A stretch of 41,847 bases of DNA, taken from positions 1-41,847 of the forward strand of contig JAUYSH010000138.1 of NCBI GenBank assembly GCA_030696455.1, read 5' to 3'. The stretch is from Elusimicrobiota bacterium (GTDB lineage Bacteria; Elusimicrobiota; Elusimicrobia; UBA1565; UBA9628). This document shows positions 25,736-33,992 of the stretch, piece after piece. A model generated the notes under the pieces. It saw only the letters and a program-made list of their open reading frames with translations. It had not been told where the DNA came from and made no database searches. How positions within the stretch are numbered: position 1 is the stretch's first letter; the number at the start of each line of letters is the position of its first letter. A program made the position numbers and the translations under genes.

Positions 25736-28042
25736 ATGTCTCGCGCCCGTTTTTACTTCCTCGCGGCCCTCCTGTTCCTGTCCGTCGGAGCCGGATCCGT
25801 CGCGCTGCGCAAGCTCCTGGAGGGGCTGCCCTCGATCCACACGCTCGAGGACTACACGCCCTCGCTGACCACGCGCGTCCACGACTCCAAGGGCACGGTC
25901 ATCGCCGAGCTGTCCATCGAGAAGCGCGCGCTGCTGCCGCTGTCGAAGATCCCGGTCGATCTGCAGAACGCCGTCATCGCCGTCGAGGACGACGCCTTCT
26001 TCAAGCACTGGGGCATCTCGCCGAAGGGCATCCTTCGCTCCTCGATCCGCAACCTCCTCGCCCGCCGCGTCGTGCAGGGCGCCTCCACGATCACCCAGCA
26101 GCTCGCCAAGCAGATCTTCCTCAAGCCCGAGCGCAAGCTCACCCGCAAGGTCCGCGAGGTCCTTCTCGCCCTTCAGATCGAGCGCAACTTCTCCAAGGCG
26201 GAGATCCTCCAGCTCTACCTCAACCAGGTCTACTTCGGCGAAGGCGCCTATGGCGCCCAGGCCGCGGCCCGCAACTATTTCGGCAAGGAGGTCTCCGAGA
26301 TGACCTTGGCCGAGTGCGCCCTCCTCGCCGGCCTCATCCGGGCCCCGCGCGCCAACTCCCCGTTCTTCAAGCCGGAGAACGCCCGCAAGCGGCGCTCGGT
26401 CGTGCTGCAGCGCATGCTCGACGAGAAGCTCGTCACCTTGGCCGAGGCGAACGCGGCCAACGTCCAGCCGATCCCGCTCGTCAAGCCGCTCGGCTTCGAC
26501 TCGCAGGCGCCGTTTTTCGTCGAGCACGTCCGCCGCCGCATCGAGCGTAAATATGGGACCGCCGCCGTCTGGCGCGGCGGCATGAAGATCTACACGACGC
26601 TCGACCTCGACATGCAGAAGAAAGCCGAGGAGATCATGGAGCGGGCGCTGACCGACTTCGACGCGAAGGCCCAGATCGAGCACGAGAAGAAGATCAAGGA
26701 GCTCCTCGCGACCGGGGAGCCGCTGCCGCCCGAGATCTCGACGGCCCCGCTCGCGAAGATCCAGGGCGCCTTCGTCGTCGTCGATATCAAGTCCGGCGCG
26801 GTGCGCGCGATGATCGGCGGGCGGGACTCGCAGTTCAACCGCGTAGTCCAGGCCCGGCGCCAGCCCGGCTCGACGTTCAAGCCCTTCGTCTGGGCCGCCG
26901 CGCTCGGCTCTGGGATGACCGCCGCCTCGATGGTCGACGACACTCCGCTCGCCTTCTACTTCGATGGCCGCGATTGGCGCCTCCTCGAGGGCGCTACGGA
27001 CCAGTACTCGATCAATCTCGCCACCCAGCCTTTCGCCGCCTCGCCCGATTTTAAGATATGGGTCCCGGGCAATTATGACGGCAAGTTCATGGGCCGCGTC
27101 ACTTTGCGCCGGGCGCTGGCGAGCTCCCGGAACATCTCCTCGATCAACCTGATCACCCAGGTCGGCCCGCCCCTCGTCGTCGAACTGGCCCGCCGCGCCG
27201 GCATCCGCTCCGAGCTCGAGCCCGCGCCCGCCCTCGGCCTCGGCGCCTCGGTCGTGACCCCGCTCGAGATGACGTCCGCCTTCGGTACCTTCGCCAACGG
27301 GGGCATCTCGGTCACCCCTTACACGCTCGAGCGGGCCGAGGACTCCAGCGGCAAGCAGCTCGAGAGCCACCTCCCATCCGAAAGGGAGGCCATGACCCCT
27401 CAGCTCGCCTATCTCGTCGTGAACCTCATGAAGGGCGTGGTACAGAACGGCACCGGAAGCCGGGCCCGGAGCCTGGGGCGTCCTCTGGGCGGAAAGACCG
27501 GGACCTCCAACGACAACCGCGACGCCTGGTTCATCGGTTTCACCCCCGACCTCGTCGCGGGCGCTTGGATGGGCTACGACGATTTCACCTCGCTGGGCCG
27601 CAAGGACTGGACGGGCGGCTCCACCGTCGCGCCCTGGTGGACCGAGATCATGGGTGAGATCCTCAAGGACCATCCGAAGCGGGACTTCCCCGCGCCCTCG
27701 GGCATCGTCTTCGCGACGATCGACAAGACCCAGGGCCTCCTCTACCAGCCCGCGTGTCCCAAGGAGAATAAGCTGCTCGAGGCGTTCGCCGCCGGCACGG
27801 AGCCGAAGGAATACTGCGACCCCAACCGCGCCGCGCCGACCGCGATCGAGTTCTCCACGGAGGCGCTCAGCACAAACGCCCTGCCGGACGGCGGCTACGG
27901 AATGCCCGTCGCGTCCTCGGGCACGTCCACGGGGACCGCCCCGGACTACGATCCGGATGCCCCCGAGCCGCTTCCCACCGATGACGAGCTTGAGCCCGCC
28001 CCGGCCTTCGGCGAGGACCACGGCGACGGCACTTTGCAGTAG
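25736..28042 (+). CDS. mrcA: Class A penicillin-binding protein (bifunctional transglycosylase/transpeptidase, PBP1A type)
   Basis: The 768-residue protein has an N-terminal membrane anchor (FYFLAALLFLSVGAGSVAL). A GT51 domain follows with catalytic Glu84 in EDDAFFKHWG, then GASTITQQLAKQIF, RKVREVLLALQIE and LNQVYFGEGAYG. The transpeptidase domain has the nucleophile Ser379 in STFK, SRN in the SSRNIS segment and KTG at Lys587 (GGKTGTSNDNRDAWF). It polymerises glycan strands from lipid II and cross-links the peptides outside the inner membrane. The tail is acidic and Pro-rich (DPDAPEPLPTDDELE). In-frame ATGs at 25700 and 25718 are alternative starts; 25736 gives a normal short cytoplasmic N-terminus and fits the -10 at 25722. 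It converges on alr, which supplies D-alanine for the same pathway. Confidence 0.93.
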   Translation: MSRARFYFLAALLFLSVGAGSVALRKLLEGLPSIHTLEDYTPSLTTRVHDSKGTVIAELSIEKRALLPLSKIPVDLQNAVIAVEDDAFFKHWGISPKGILRSSIRNLLARRVVQGASTITQQLAKQIFLKPERKLTRKVREVLLALQIERNFSKAEILQLYLNQVYFGEGAYGAQAAARNYFGKEVSEMTLAECALLAGLIRAPRANSPFFKPENARKRRSVVLQRMLDEKLVTLAEANAANVQPIPLVKPLGFDSQAPFFVEHVRRRIERKYGTAAVWRGGMKIYTTLDLDMQKKAEEIMERALTDFDAKAQIEHEKKIKELLATGEPLPPEISTAPLAKIQGAFVVVDIKSGAVRAMIGGRDSQFNRVVQARRQPGSTFKPFVWAAALGSGMTAASMVDDTPLAFYFDGRDWRLLEGATDQYSINLATQPFAASPDFKIWVPGNYDGKFMGRVTLRRALASSRNISSINLITQVGPPLVVELARRAGIRSELEPAPALGLGASVVTPLEMTSAFGTFANGGISVTPYTLERAEDSSGKQLESHLPSEREAMTPQLAYLVVNLMKGVVQNGTGSRARSLGRPLGGKTGTSNDNRDAWFIGFTPDLVAGAWMGYDDFTSLGRKDWTGGSTVAPWWTEIMGEILKDHPKRDFPAPSGIVFATIDKTQGLLYQPACPKENKLLEAFAAGTEPKEYCDPNRAAPTAIEFSTEALSTNALPDGGYGMPVASSGTSTGTAPDYDPDAPEPLPTDDELEPAPAFGEDHGDGTLQ

Positions 28043-28045
28043 CCT

Positions 28046-29107
28046 TTAGCGGTAGACGCGCGGAGCGCGAGAGGCCGTGCGGCGGATGGGCAGCTCGACC
28101 GCGTCGCCGGGCTTGATGCCGGGAAGTCCCGTCGCGTCGACGAGCACGTGCGAGATGCCGCAGCGGCCGACGAAGGGCAGGTTGACGCCGTTTCGCTTGC
28201 CCCAGAACGACTGGCTCGCGCCGAGCCCGATCAGGCGCTCGGCGGGCTGCATCGTCAGCCCGTCGGCGTAGCCCACCGGGAGCGTGGCGAGCGTCATGCG
28301 GCGCGGCACGAGGTACTCGCTCGCGTAGCCGATCGAGGCGCCTTTGGCCGCCTCGCGCACGGAGAGCACCCGCGCGAAAAAGCGCCACGGCATCTTGAGC
28401 GCGGCCGGCTTCACCTTCGAACGGTTGATGCCGTACAGGAGGTTGCCGACGCAGGCGAGGTCGAAGCGCCTATGCGGGAAATCCATGAACACCGTCGAGT
28501 TTGCCGCGCGCAGGCGCAGCTCCGGGTTCAGGCGCTGGTAAGGGGCGGCGAGGCGCGTGAAGGCGCCGAGCTTCTCCTCGGCCTCGACCGCGTTCTTGCC
28601 GGGCATGTAGCCCAGGTGCGCCGCGAGCCCATCCACCGTCAAGCCGCCCAGCTTCGCGAGCGCCGCCATCAGGGCGGGCAGCTCCTTGGGGGGTAGGCCC
28701 CAGCGCGCGAGGCCGAACTCGAGGTCCACTTGAAGTCTGAATTTTTTTCCTTTGGCGGCCCGATGCAGGGCCTTGGCTTGGGCGAGGGACTCGATCACCG
28801 GGATCACGCCGAGCCGCAGGGCTTCGGCGGAGTCCTCGGACAGGAACGGCGCGAGCATCTGGATGGGCGCCTTGATGCCTGCCTTGCGCAGGACCGCCGC
28901 CTCGGCGAGGTCGCGCACTCCGAGGCGCTCGGCCCCGGCCTTGAGCACGGTCTTGGCGACCTCGACCGCGCCGTGGCCGTACCCGTCGGCCTTCACCGCG
29001 GCGACGAACCCAGCACCCTTGGGCAGCTGGGACCGTATCCACGCGGCGTTGCCGGCGATCACGCCGAGGTCGATCTCGACCCATTTCATCAAAGAGGGGG
29101 AAGCCAT
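28046..29107 (-). CDS. alr: Alanine racemase
   Basis: The 353-residue PLP enzyme interconverts L- and D-alanine for peptidoglycan. The N-terminal barrel has the PLP lysine motif AAVKADGYGHGAVEVAK. Later motifs are DLEFGLARWG, AAHLGYMPG, CVGNLLYGI, the catalytic-tyrosine segment GYASEYLVPRRMTLATLPVGYADG (split here by position: GYASEY then PVGYADG) and GRCGISHVLVDATG. The ATG at 29107 (MASPSLMKWVEIDLG) was chosen because the frame further upstream only translates the inverted repeat of the neighbouring transposon; 29089 (MKWVEID) is a possible shorter start. A TAAAAT hexamer sits seven bases before the ATG. The gene ends three bases from the PBP stop (convergent). Confidence 0.92.
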   Translation of the reverse strand: MASPSLMKWVEIDLGVIAGNAAWIRSQLPKGAGFVAAVKADGYGHGAVEVAKTVLKAGAERLGVRDLAEAAVLRKAGIKAPIQMLAPFLSEDSAEALRLGVIPVIESLAQAKALHRAAKGKKFRLQVDLEFGLARWGLPPKELPALMAALAKLGGLTVDGLAAHLGYMPGKNAVEAEEKLGAFTRLAAPYQRLNPELRLRAANSTVFMDFPHRRFDLACVGNLLYGINRSKVKPAALKMPWRFFARVLSVREAAKGASIGYASEYLVPRRMTLATLPVGYADGLTMQPAERLIGLGASQSFWGKRNGVNLPFVGRCGISHVLVDATGLPGIKPGDAVELPIRRTASRAPRVYR

Positions 29108-29114
29108 CCGGCGC

Positions 29115-29120
29115 ATTTTA
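29115..29120 (-). promoter_or_regulatory. Candidate -10 element of alr, next to the transposon end
   Basis: TAAAAT on the minus strand, seven bases before the alr ATG, predicts a leaderless or near-leaderless transcript. The transposon's inverted repeat begins only seven bases further upstream, so the -35 region now lies inside the inserted element. Confidence 0.45.
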
Positions 29121-29126
29121 TTAAAA

Positions 29127-29157
29127 ATGGTGTCAGGCATGTCGTTCTTTGCATAAC
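29127..29157 (+). repeat. Left inverted repeat of the transposase element
   Basis: It begins ATGGTGTCAGGCATGTCG and ends TTTGCATAAC. It is the reverse complement of 29923-29953 with one mismatch (T against A at its 20th base). Confidence 0.85.
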
Positions 29158-29186
29158 TCATGCAACTTTTTAGGGGTCTCATTCGT

Positions 29187-29969
29187 ATGATAGGTATGGG
29201 AAGAAAACCTCGGATTCATTTTTCCGGCGCGATCTACCACGCGTACTCGCGTGGCGTAGATCGCCGTGCCATCGTCGTTGATGATGACGATCGAAGAGCC
29301 TTCATCAATGTGATGGATCGTTGCGTTCGCGCCTGCGGCGCGGTCTTGCACGCCTATTGTCTGATGACCAATCACTTCCATCTCGCGATCGAAGTCGCCG
29401 AGGTCCCTCTCTCAGCCATCATGCAGCGCCTGCTCACCGGATACTGCAAGTATTTCAACGCGAAATATGACCGTACGGGACATCTCTTCGAGGCCCGGCA
29501 CAACGCGAACATCTGTCTCGAAGACCGTTATCTCACCGCTTTGATCCGATACATTCATATGAACCCCGTCAGGGCGGACCTCGTGGCGAGGCCCGAAGAC
29601 TGGCCTTGGTCGAGCTATGACCCAAGGAGCGATCCTGGCGTCGACTTGGAGGGTTTTGATCCATGGGCGTCCGGCGATTTGCAGTCCGTTGTCCTTCGCA
29701 AGGAGGCGGAAACCCTCCGGACGCTCGCCGACATCGCCGGAGAGATCTCCTCGCGCACCGGCGTCAGCGTGGCGCGGATCCGTTCGCGCGACCGCCGAAC
29801 GCCTGTCATCGACGCTCGAATGCTGGTCGCCGCGGAAGCGGTCCGCATCGGTCACCCTTCGGTGCGAGTGGCTGAATGGCTTCGCGTCACGCCCTGTACG
29901 ATGAGCCGCTATGGCAAGGAAAGTTATGCAAAGTACGACATGCCTGACACCATCTTCAGGGGGAAATAA
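29187..29969 (+). CDS. REP-associated tyrosine transposase (RAYT, Y1/IS200-like)
   Basis: The 260-residue protein has the family start GRKPRIHFSGAIYHAYSRG, the metal-binding HUH motif in MTNHFHLAIEV, the catalytic-tyrosine helix YCKYFNAKYDRTGHLFEAR and YIHMNPVRADLV followed by WPWSSY. A C-terminal helix-turn-helix-like region (SVRVAEWLRVTPCTMSRYG) follows. RAYTs cut and join single-stranded DNA at palindromic REP ends. The ATG at 29187 has AGGGG ten bases upstream; 29196 (MGRKPRIHF) is the alternative. The last residues (ESYAKYDMPDTIF) are encoded by the right inverted repeat, and the stop lies 16 bases beyond it, so the extreme C-terminus comes from host DNA. Length is normal and no frame damage is seen, so it may be active. 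Confidence 0.9.
   Translation: MIGMGRKPRIHFSGAIYHAYSRGVDRRAIVVDDDDRRAFINVMDRCVRACGAVLHAYCLMTNHFHLAIEVAEVPLSAIMQRLLTGYCKYFNAKYDRTGHLFEARHNANICLEDRYLTALIRYIHMNPVRADLVARPEDWPWSSYDPRSDPGVDLEGFDPWASGDLQSVVLRKEAETLRTLADIAGEISSRTGVSVARIRSRDRRTPVIDARMLVAAEAVRIGHPSVRVAEWLRVTPCTMSRYGKESYAKYDMPDTIFRGK
29923..29953 (-). repeat. Right inverted repeat of the transposase element
   Basis: This is the inverted partner of 29127-29157. It is translated as the C-terminal end of the transposase. Confidence 0.85.
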
Positions 29970-29970
29970 G

Positions 29971-29976
29971 TAAAAT
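29971..29976 (+). promoter_or_regulatory. Candidate -10 element of hemC (leaderless)
   Basis: TAAAAT is six bases before the hemC ATG and 17 bases after the right inverted repeat of the transposon. A CTGACA inside the repeat (29944-29949) is 21 bases away, too far for a normal -35, so the native -35 may have been displaced. Confidence 0.45.
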
Positions 29977-29982
29977 GGGCCC

Positions 29983-30888
29983 ATGGCGACACTCAAAATG
30001 GGCACGCGCGGCTCACCTCTCGCGCTGGCGCAGTCCGGCGCGGCGGCGCGGCAGCTGGAGAAGCTCAACCCCGGTCTGACGGTCGAGACGGTGGTCATCA
30101 AGACCAGCGGCGACCTGTTCGGCGCGCCGTCTCCGGAGAAGGCCAAGCTATTGCCCCAGGGCGCCAAGGGCCTGTGGATCAAGGAGCTCGAGGAGGCCTT
30201 GCTCGATGGGCGCGTGGACTTCGCGACCCACAGCTGCAAGGACCTTCCCGCGGTGCTCGCCGCCGGGCTGTCGATCGCCGCGTATCCCGAGCGCGAGGAC
30301 CCGCGGGACGCCTTCGTGGCGCGCCCCGGCCTCGACTGGAACGAGGTCAAGGCGGGCACGCGCATCGCGACCTCCTCGTTGCGGCGGCAGCTGATGCTGA
30401 GCGCGGCCAAGCCCGGCGTCGCCCTGCTCCCTCTGCGCGGCAACGTCGACACGCGCCTGCGCAAGCTGGCCGAAGGCGAATACGACGCGATGGTCATCGC
30501 GCTCGCCGGCCTGCGGCGCATCGGCCGCGCCGACGTCCCGCACGAGGCGATCGACATCAAGATCATGCTGCCCGCTCCCGCGCAGGGCGCCCTGGCCCTC
30601 GAGGTGAAGACGGACCGCAAGGACGTCGCGGCGGTCGTCGCCAGCCTCGATCACGCCCCGACGCGGCGCTGCGTCGAGTACGAGCGCGCGTTCCTCGCCG
30701 CCGTCGGCGGGGGCTGCGGCTCTCCCGTGGCCGCGCACGCGCGGCTCCAATCCGGCGGCGTCCTGCTCGAGGCCTTCTACGCCCTCGAGGGCGAAGCGAG
30801 CGGCAAGCGCGTGGCGGGGCTGTGCTCCGACGACGCCCGCCGCGAAGCGTTCGTCGCGGACCTCGCGGCCCAAGCCAAGGCTCGGTGA
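29983..30888 (+). CDS. hemC: Hydroxymethylbilane synthase (porphobilinogen deaminase)
   Basis: The 301-residue protein has the start GTRGSPLALAQ, the catalytic-aspartate region DFATHSCKDLPA (HSMKDVP in most relatives), IATSSLRRQ, LRGNVDTRLRKL, YDAMVIALAGLRR, LPAPAQGALALEV and the dipyrromethane-cofactor cysteine in GGGCGSPVAAHA. It polymerises four porphobilinogens to hydroxymethylbilane in cytoplasmic haem and corrin synthesis. Length is normal. No Shine-Dalgarno sequence precedes the ATG; a -10 hexamer lies at leaderless distance. Its stop overlaps the mfd start (GTGA). No other haem genes are in the window. Confidence 0.95.
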   Translation: MATLKMGTRGSPLALAQSGAAARQLEKLNPGLTVETVVIKTSGDLFGAPSPEKAKLLPQGAKGLWIKELEEALLDGRVDFATHSCKDLPAVLAAGLSIAAYPEREDPRDAFVARPGLDWNEVKAGTRIATSSLRRQLMLSAAKPGVALLPLRGNVDTRLRKLAEGEYDAMVIALAGLRRIGRADVPHEAIDIKIMLPAPAQGALALEVKTDRKDVAAVVASLDHAPTRRCVEYERAFLAAVGGGCGSPVAAHARLQSGGVLLEAFYALEGEASGKRVAGLCSDDARREAFVADLAAQAKAR

Positions 30889-33800
30889 AGAAGGTCGTCG
30901 GCGCCCCCGGTTCCGGGGCGCGCGCCTATCTCGCCCGCCTCATCCTCTCGGGCGAGCCTCCCGCCGGCGTCGAAGCCCCGAAGGGTCCGCTCGTGCTCGT
31001 CCTGCCTGACGCCGACGCCGTCGAGGACGTCGCGGACGCGGTCAAAGCGCTGGGGCCCTTGTTCGGCGGCAAGGGGGAGCCCATCGCCGTGTTCGGCGAC
31101 GATGCCCGCGAGCGCCTGGCCTCGCTGGAGCTTTTTCGCGCCGGCGCGCGCCTCGTGCTCGCCACGCCGGAAGGACTGAACGCCCCCGCGCCGGGCCGAG
31201 CCGATTTCTCCGCCCGCACCGTGCGCTTTCGCGCCGGGGACCTGAGCCCCCGCGACAGCGCCATCGACGCGCTCGCCGCCGCCGGCTATCAGCGCGTCGA
31301 GTTCGTCGAGAGCCCCGGCGAGTTCGCGGTGCGCGGCGCCGTGCTCGACTTCCACGCGCTCGAGCCCGCGGTCGCCTACCGCGTGCTCTACGACGAAGAC
31401 CGCGTGGCCTCGATCCGTCCCTTCGACCCGATCTCCCAGGAGCCCCAGGCCGTGATCGCCTCGGCCGTCGCCACTCCCGCCGAGGAGCCCCAGGAGGGAG
31501 CCCGCGTCGTGGACTGGCTGACGGAAGGGGCGCTGTGGCTGATCGGCGAGGGCGTGACGGTCGAGGCGCCCGAGGGAACGCCGAGCCTCGGCCTCGCCCG
31601 GGGCGCCGCGACCGATCCCAAGGAGAAGGATTTCGGCGCGCGGGCCGTCGGCCCCTTCGGCGGCGACCCGAAGAGCGCGTGGGCGGAGATGAAGCGCGAC
31701 GCGGAGCGAGCGCATAAGGTGGTCTTGTTCAGCCTCAACCACGGCGAGGACGCCCGCCTTCAGGAGATACTCTCCGAGGAGATCCCCGGCGTGCCCGTTC
31801 AATTCCTCATCGGCCCTCTGCGCGAGGGCTTCCGGCGGCCGCAGTCCGAGTTGTCGGTGTACGCGACCTCGCAGATCTTCGAGCGGGACTGGCGCGGCGT
31901 CGGGCGCTGGAAGCGGTTCGCGGCCAAGGGTGCGGGCACGACACGGTGGCGCGAGCTCAAGAACGGGGACTTCGTCGTCCATCAGGACTACGGCGTGGCG
32001 CGCTACCAGGGGCTCGAGCCGATCTCCGTGCCCGGCCATGGCCCTCAAGACTGCGTCAAGCTCGAGTATCGCGGCTCGGACCGGCTCTTCGTCCCTCTCA
32101 CCGAGTTCGATCGCGTGCAGAAATACGCGGGCGCCGAGGGCAAGCGCCCGCGACTGTCTTCCCTGGACACGCGGACCTGGGAGGAGGTCAAGAAGCAGGT
32201 CGCCGAAGGCGTGCGCGACCTCGCTCAGGAGCTGCTGCGCATGCAGGCCCGGCGCGCGGCCAAGCCCGGCCATGAATTCCCGCCCGAGTCGGTCATGGAG
32301 CGCGAGTTCGCCGACGGCTTCCCTTACGAGCCCACCGAGGACCAGGCCCGCGCGATCAAGGAGACGCTCGAGGACATGATGACGCCGCGGCCGATGGACC
32401 GGCTGGTCGTCGGCGATGTCGGCTTCGGCAAGACCGAGGTGGCCATGCGCGCGGCGTTCAAGTGCGCGATGGGCCTCAAGCAATGCGCGGTGCTCGCCCC
32501 CACGACGGTCCTGGCCGACCAGCACTTCCGCACCTTTTCGCGCCGCATGGCGGGCTTCCCGGTGCGCCTGGCGATGATGACCCGCTTCCAGACCAAGGCG
32601 GAGCAGAAGGGGATTCTGAAGGAGCTCGCCGCGGGCAAGATCGACGTGGTGATCGGGACGTCCCGGCTCCTGCAGAAAGACGTGCGCTTCCACGACATCG
32701 GCCTCATCGTCATCGACGAAGAGCACCGGTTCGGGGTGTCCGACAAAGAAAAATTAAAAAAGATCCGAGAGAACGTCGATGTTTTGGCCCTGTCGGCGAC
32801 CCCGATCCCCCGCTCCTTACATCAGTCCATGACGGGCTTGCGCCAGATCTCGCTGATCCAGAGCGCCCCCGCCGGACGCCAGCCGATCGTGACGCGCGTC
32901 GGCCCGTGGGACGAGCGCGTCATCTCGACCGCCATCGCCGAGGAACTCGCGCGCGGCGGGCAGGTGTACTACGTCCACAACCGCGTGCGCACCATGGCGG
33001 ACACGTTCGAGCAGATCAAGACCCTTTCCGGCGGGGTGCGCGTCGCGATGGTGCACGGCCAGATGAAAGGACCCGACATCGAGAAGGCGATGTGGGACCT
33101 GGCCCAGCGCAAGAGCGACGTGCTGGTGGCGAGCTCCATCATCGAGTCCGGCCTCGACATCCCGAGCGTGAACACCTTGCTCGTCGAGGACGCCCAGAAT
33201 TTCGGCCTCGCTCAGCTGTACCAGCTGCGCGGGCGCATCGGCCGGGAGAAGAGCCGCGCGTTCTGCTACCTGTTCCATCCGCCCGACGCGGAGATGAAGG
33301 ACCTGCCCGAGGACGCGATCAAGCGCCTGGACGCGCTCAAGGAGTTCGGCGCGCTGGGGGCGGGCATCAAGCTGGCCCTGCGGGACCTCGAGATCAGGGG
33401 AGCGGGCGACCTTCTCGGCGCCAAGCAGCACGGGTTCATGAACGCCGTCGGCGCCGATTATTACGCCCAGCTGTTGGAAAGCGAAGTGTCCCGCTTGCGC
33501 GGCAAGCGAATCGAAGAGGACGACCGGCCGGTCGAAGTCGACCTGCGTCTTCCGGCCTACATCCCCCAGGATTACCTGCCCGGGGAGATCGAGCGGCTCA
33601 AGATATACAAACGGGCACTGCGGGCGACGCCCGAGGAGGCCCAGGGCATACTCGCCGAGCTCGAGCGGCTCTCGGGCCCCGCGCCCAAGCCGGTCGTCAA
33701 CCTCTTCGCGATGCTGACCCTGCGCGCCGAGGCCCGCCGCGCGCGGGTGGCCGAGATCTCCGAGAAGGACGGCGCCGTCGAGCTGCGCTGGCGGGCCGAC

Positions 33801-33950
33801 GCCCCGCCGCACCCCGACGCGCCCGCTCGCTGGATCAAGGCCTTCGGCAAGCGCGTGTCCTTCATCCCTTCCTTCGAGGGCGACGCGGTGCGCCTGACGC
33901 TCGGTGAGCAGACCGCGATCGAAGCCGTGCGCGAGTTCCTGAAGACCTAA
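30885..33950 (+). CDS. mfd: Transcription-repair coupling factor Mfd
   Basis: The 1021-residue protein starts at GTG overlapping the hemC stop; the frame stays open further upstream but that is antisense-like overlap with hemC. The UvrB-like N-terminal region has SPGEFAVRGAVLDF. The RNA-polymerase-interacting (CarD-like) domain has GDFVVHQDYGVARYQGLE and DRLFVPLTEFDRVQKY. The translocase has Walker A GDVGFGKTEVAMRAAF (about residue 510), the DEEH box (VIDEEHRFGV), SATPIPRSLH, SSIIESGLDIPSVNTL and QLRGRIGR, followed by a TRCF domain. Mfd removes RNA polymerase stalled at lesions and recruits UvrA. It is somewhat shorter than E. coli Mfd (1148), mainly in the N-terminal half. Confidence 0.95.
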   Translation: MKKVVGAPGSGARAYLARLILSGEPPAGVEAPKGPLVLVLPDADAVEDVADAVKALGPLFGGKGEPIAVFGDDARERLASLELFRAGARLVLATPEGLNAPAPGRADFSARTVRFRAGDLSPRDSAIDALAAAGYQRVEFVESPGEFAVRGAVLDFHALEPAVAYRVLYDEDRVASIRPFDPISQEPQAVIASAVATPAEEPQEGARVVDWLTEGALWLIGEGVTVEAPEGTPSLGLARGAATDPKEKDFGARAVGPFGGDPKSAWAEMKRDAERAHKVVLFSLNHGEDARLQEILSEEIPGVPVQFLIGPLREGFRRPQSELSVYATSQIFERDWRGVGRWKRFAAKGAGTTRWRELKNGDFVVHQDYGVARYQGLEPISVPGHGPQDCVKLEYRGSDRLFVPLTEFDRVQKYAGAEGKRPRLSSLDTRTWEEVKKQVAEGVRDLAQELLRMQARRAAKPGHEFPPESVMEREFADGFPYEPTEDQARAIKETLEDMMTPRPMDRLVVGDVGFGKTEVAMRAAFKCAMGLKQCAVLAPTTVLADQHFRTFSRRMAGFPVRLAMMTRFQTKAEQKGILKELAAGKIDVVIGTSRLLQKDVRFHDIGLIVIDEEHRFGVSDKEKLKKIRENVDVLALSATPIPRSLHQSMTGLRQISLIQSAPAGRQPIVTRVGPWDERVISTAIAEELARGGQVYYVHNRVRTMADTFEQIKTLSGGVRVAMVHGQMKGPDIEKAMWDLAQRKSDVLVASSIIESGLDIPSVNTLLVEDAQNFGLAQLYQLRGRIGREKSRAFCYLFHPPDAEMKDLPEDAIKRLDALKEFGALGAGIKLALRDLEIRGAGDLLGAKQHGFMNAVGADYYAQLLESEVSRLRGKRIEEDDRPVEVDLRLPAYIPQDYLPGEIERLKIYKRALRATPEEAQGILAELERLSGPAPKPVVNLFAMLTLRAEARRARVAEISEKDGAVELRWRADAPPHPDAPARWIKAFGKRVSFIPSFEGDAVRLTLGEQTAIEAVREFLKT

Positions 33951-33955
33951 GGCGG

Positions 33956-33969
33956 CGGCCCCGCGGCCG
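33956..33969 (+). terminator. Short GC hairpin after mfd
   Basis: CGGCC and GGCCG flank a four-base loop just after the mfd stop. There is no run of T after it, so it is a weak terminator candidate at best. Confidence 0.25.
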
Positions 33970-33976
33970 TAAATGG

Positions 33977-33982
33977 TAATAT
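33977..33982 (+). promoter_or_regulatory. Candidate -10 element before the parvulin lipoprotein gene
   Basis: TAATAT lies ten bases before the ATG at 33993, giving a leader of only a few bases. No clear -35 or Shine-Dalgarno sequence is seen. Confidence 0.35.
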
Positions 33983-33992
33983 CACGTCCAGG

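Larger units (their letters stand above)
29127..29953 (+). mobile_element. REP-associated Y1 transposase element with 31-bp inverted ends
   Basis: Two 31-base inverted repeats (29127-29157 and 29923-29953) match at 30 of 31 positions and enclose a single HUH transposase gene. The element separates alr and hemC, which point away from each other, so it has split a former divergent promoter region of about 50 bases. No target-site duplication was seen, as expected for Y1 transposases. A short palindrome (TTGCAT, 5-base loop, ATGCAA) at 29149-29165 overlaps the left end. Confidence 0.8.

Noticed and set aside
25700-28021. Upstream extension of the beta-CASP gene frame on the minus strand
   Set aside because: This part is antisense to the PBP gene and has low-complexity translation; family homology begins exactly at the ATG ending at 25699.
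29108-29182. N-terminal extension of alanine racemase
   Set aside because: It mostly translates the transposon inverted repeat; normal Alr length is reached from 29107 and a -10 hexamer lies within the extension.
30174-30884. Upstream extension of the mfd frame through hemC
   Set aside because: It overlaps hemC in another frame and is Arg-rich nonsense; the Mfd-like sequence starts at the GTG at 30885.
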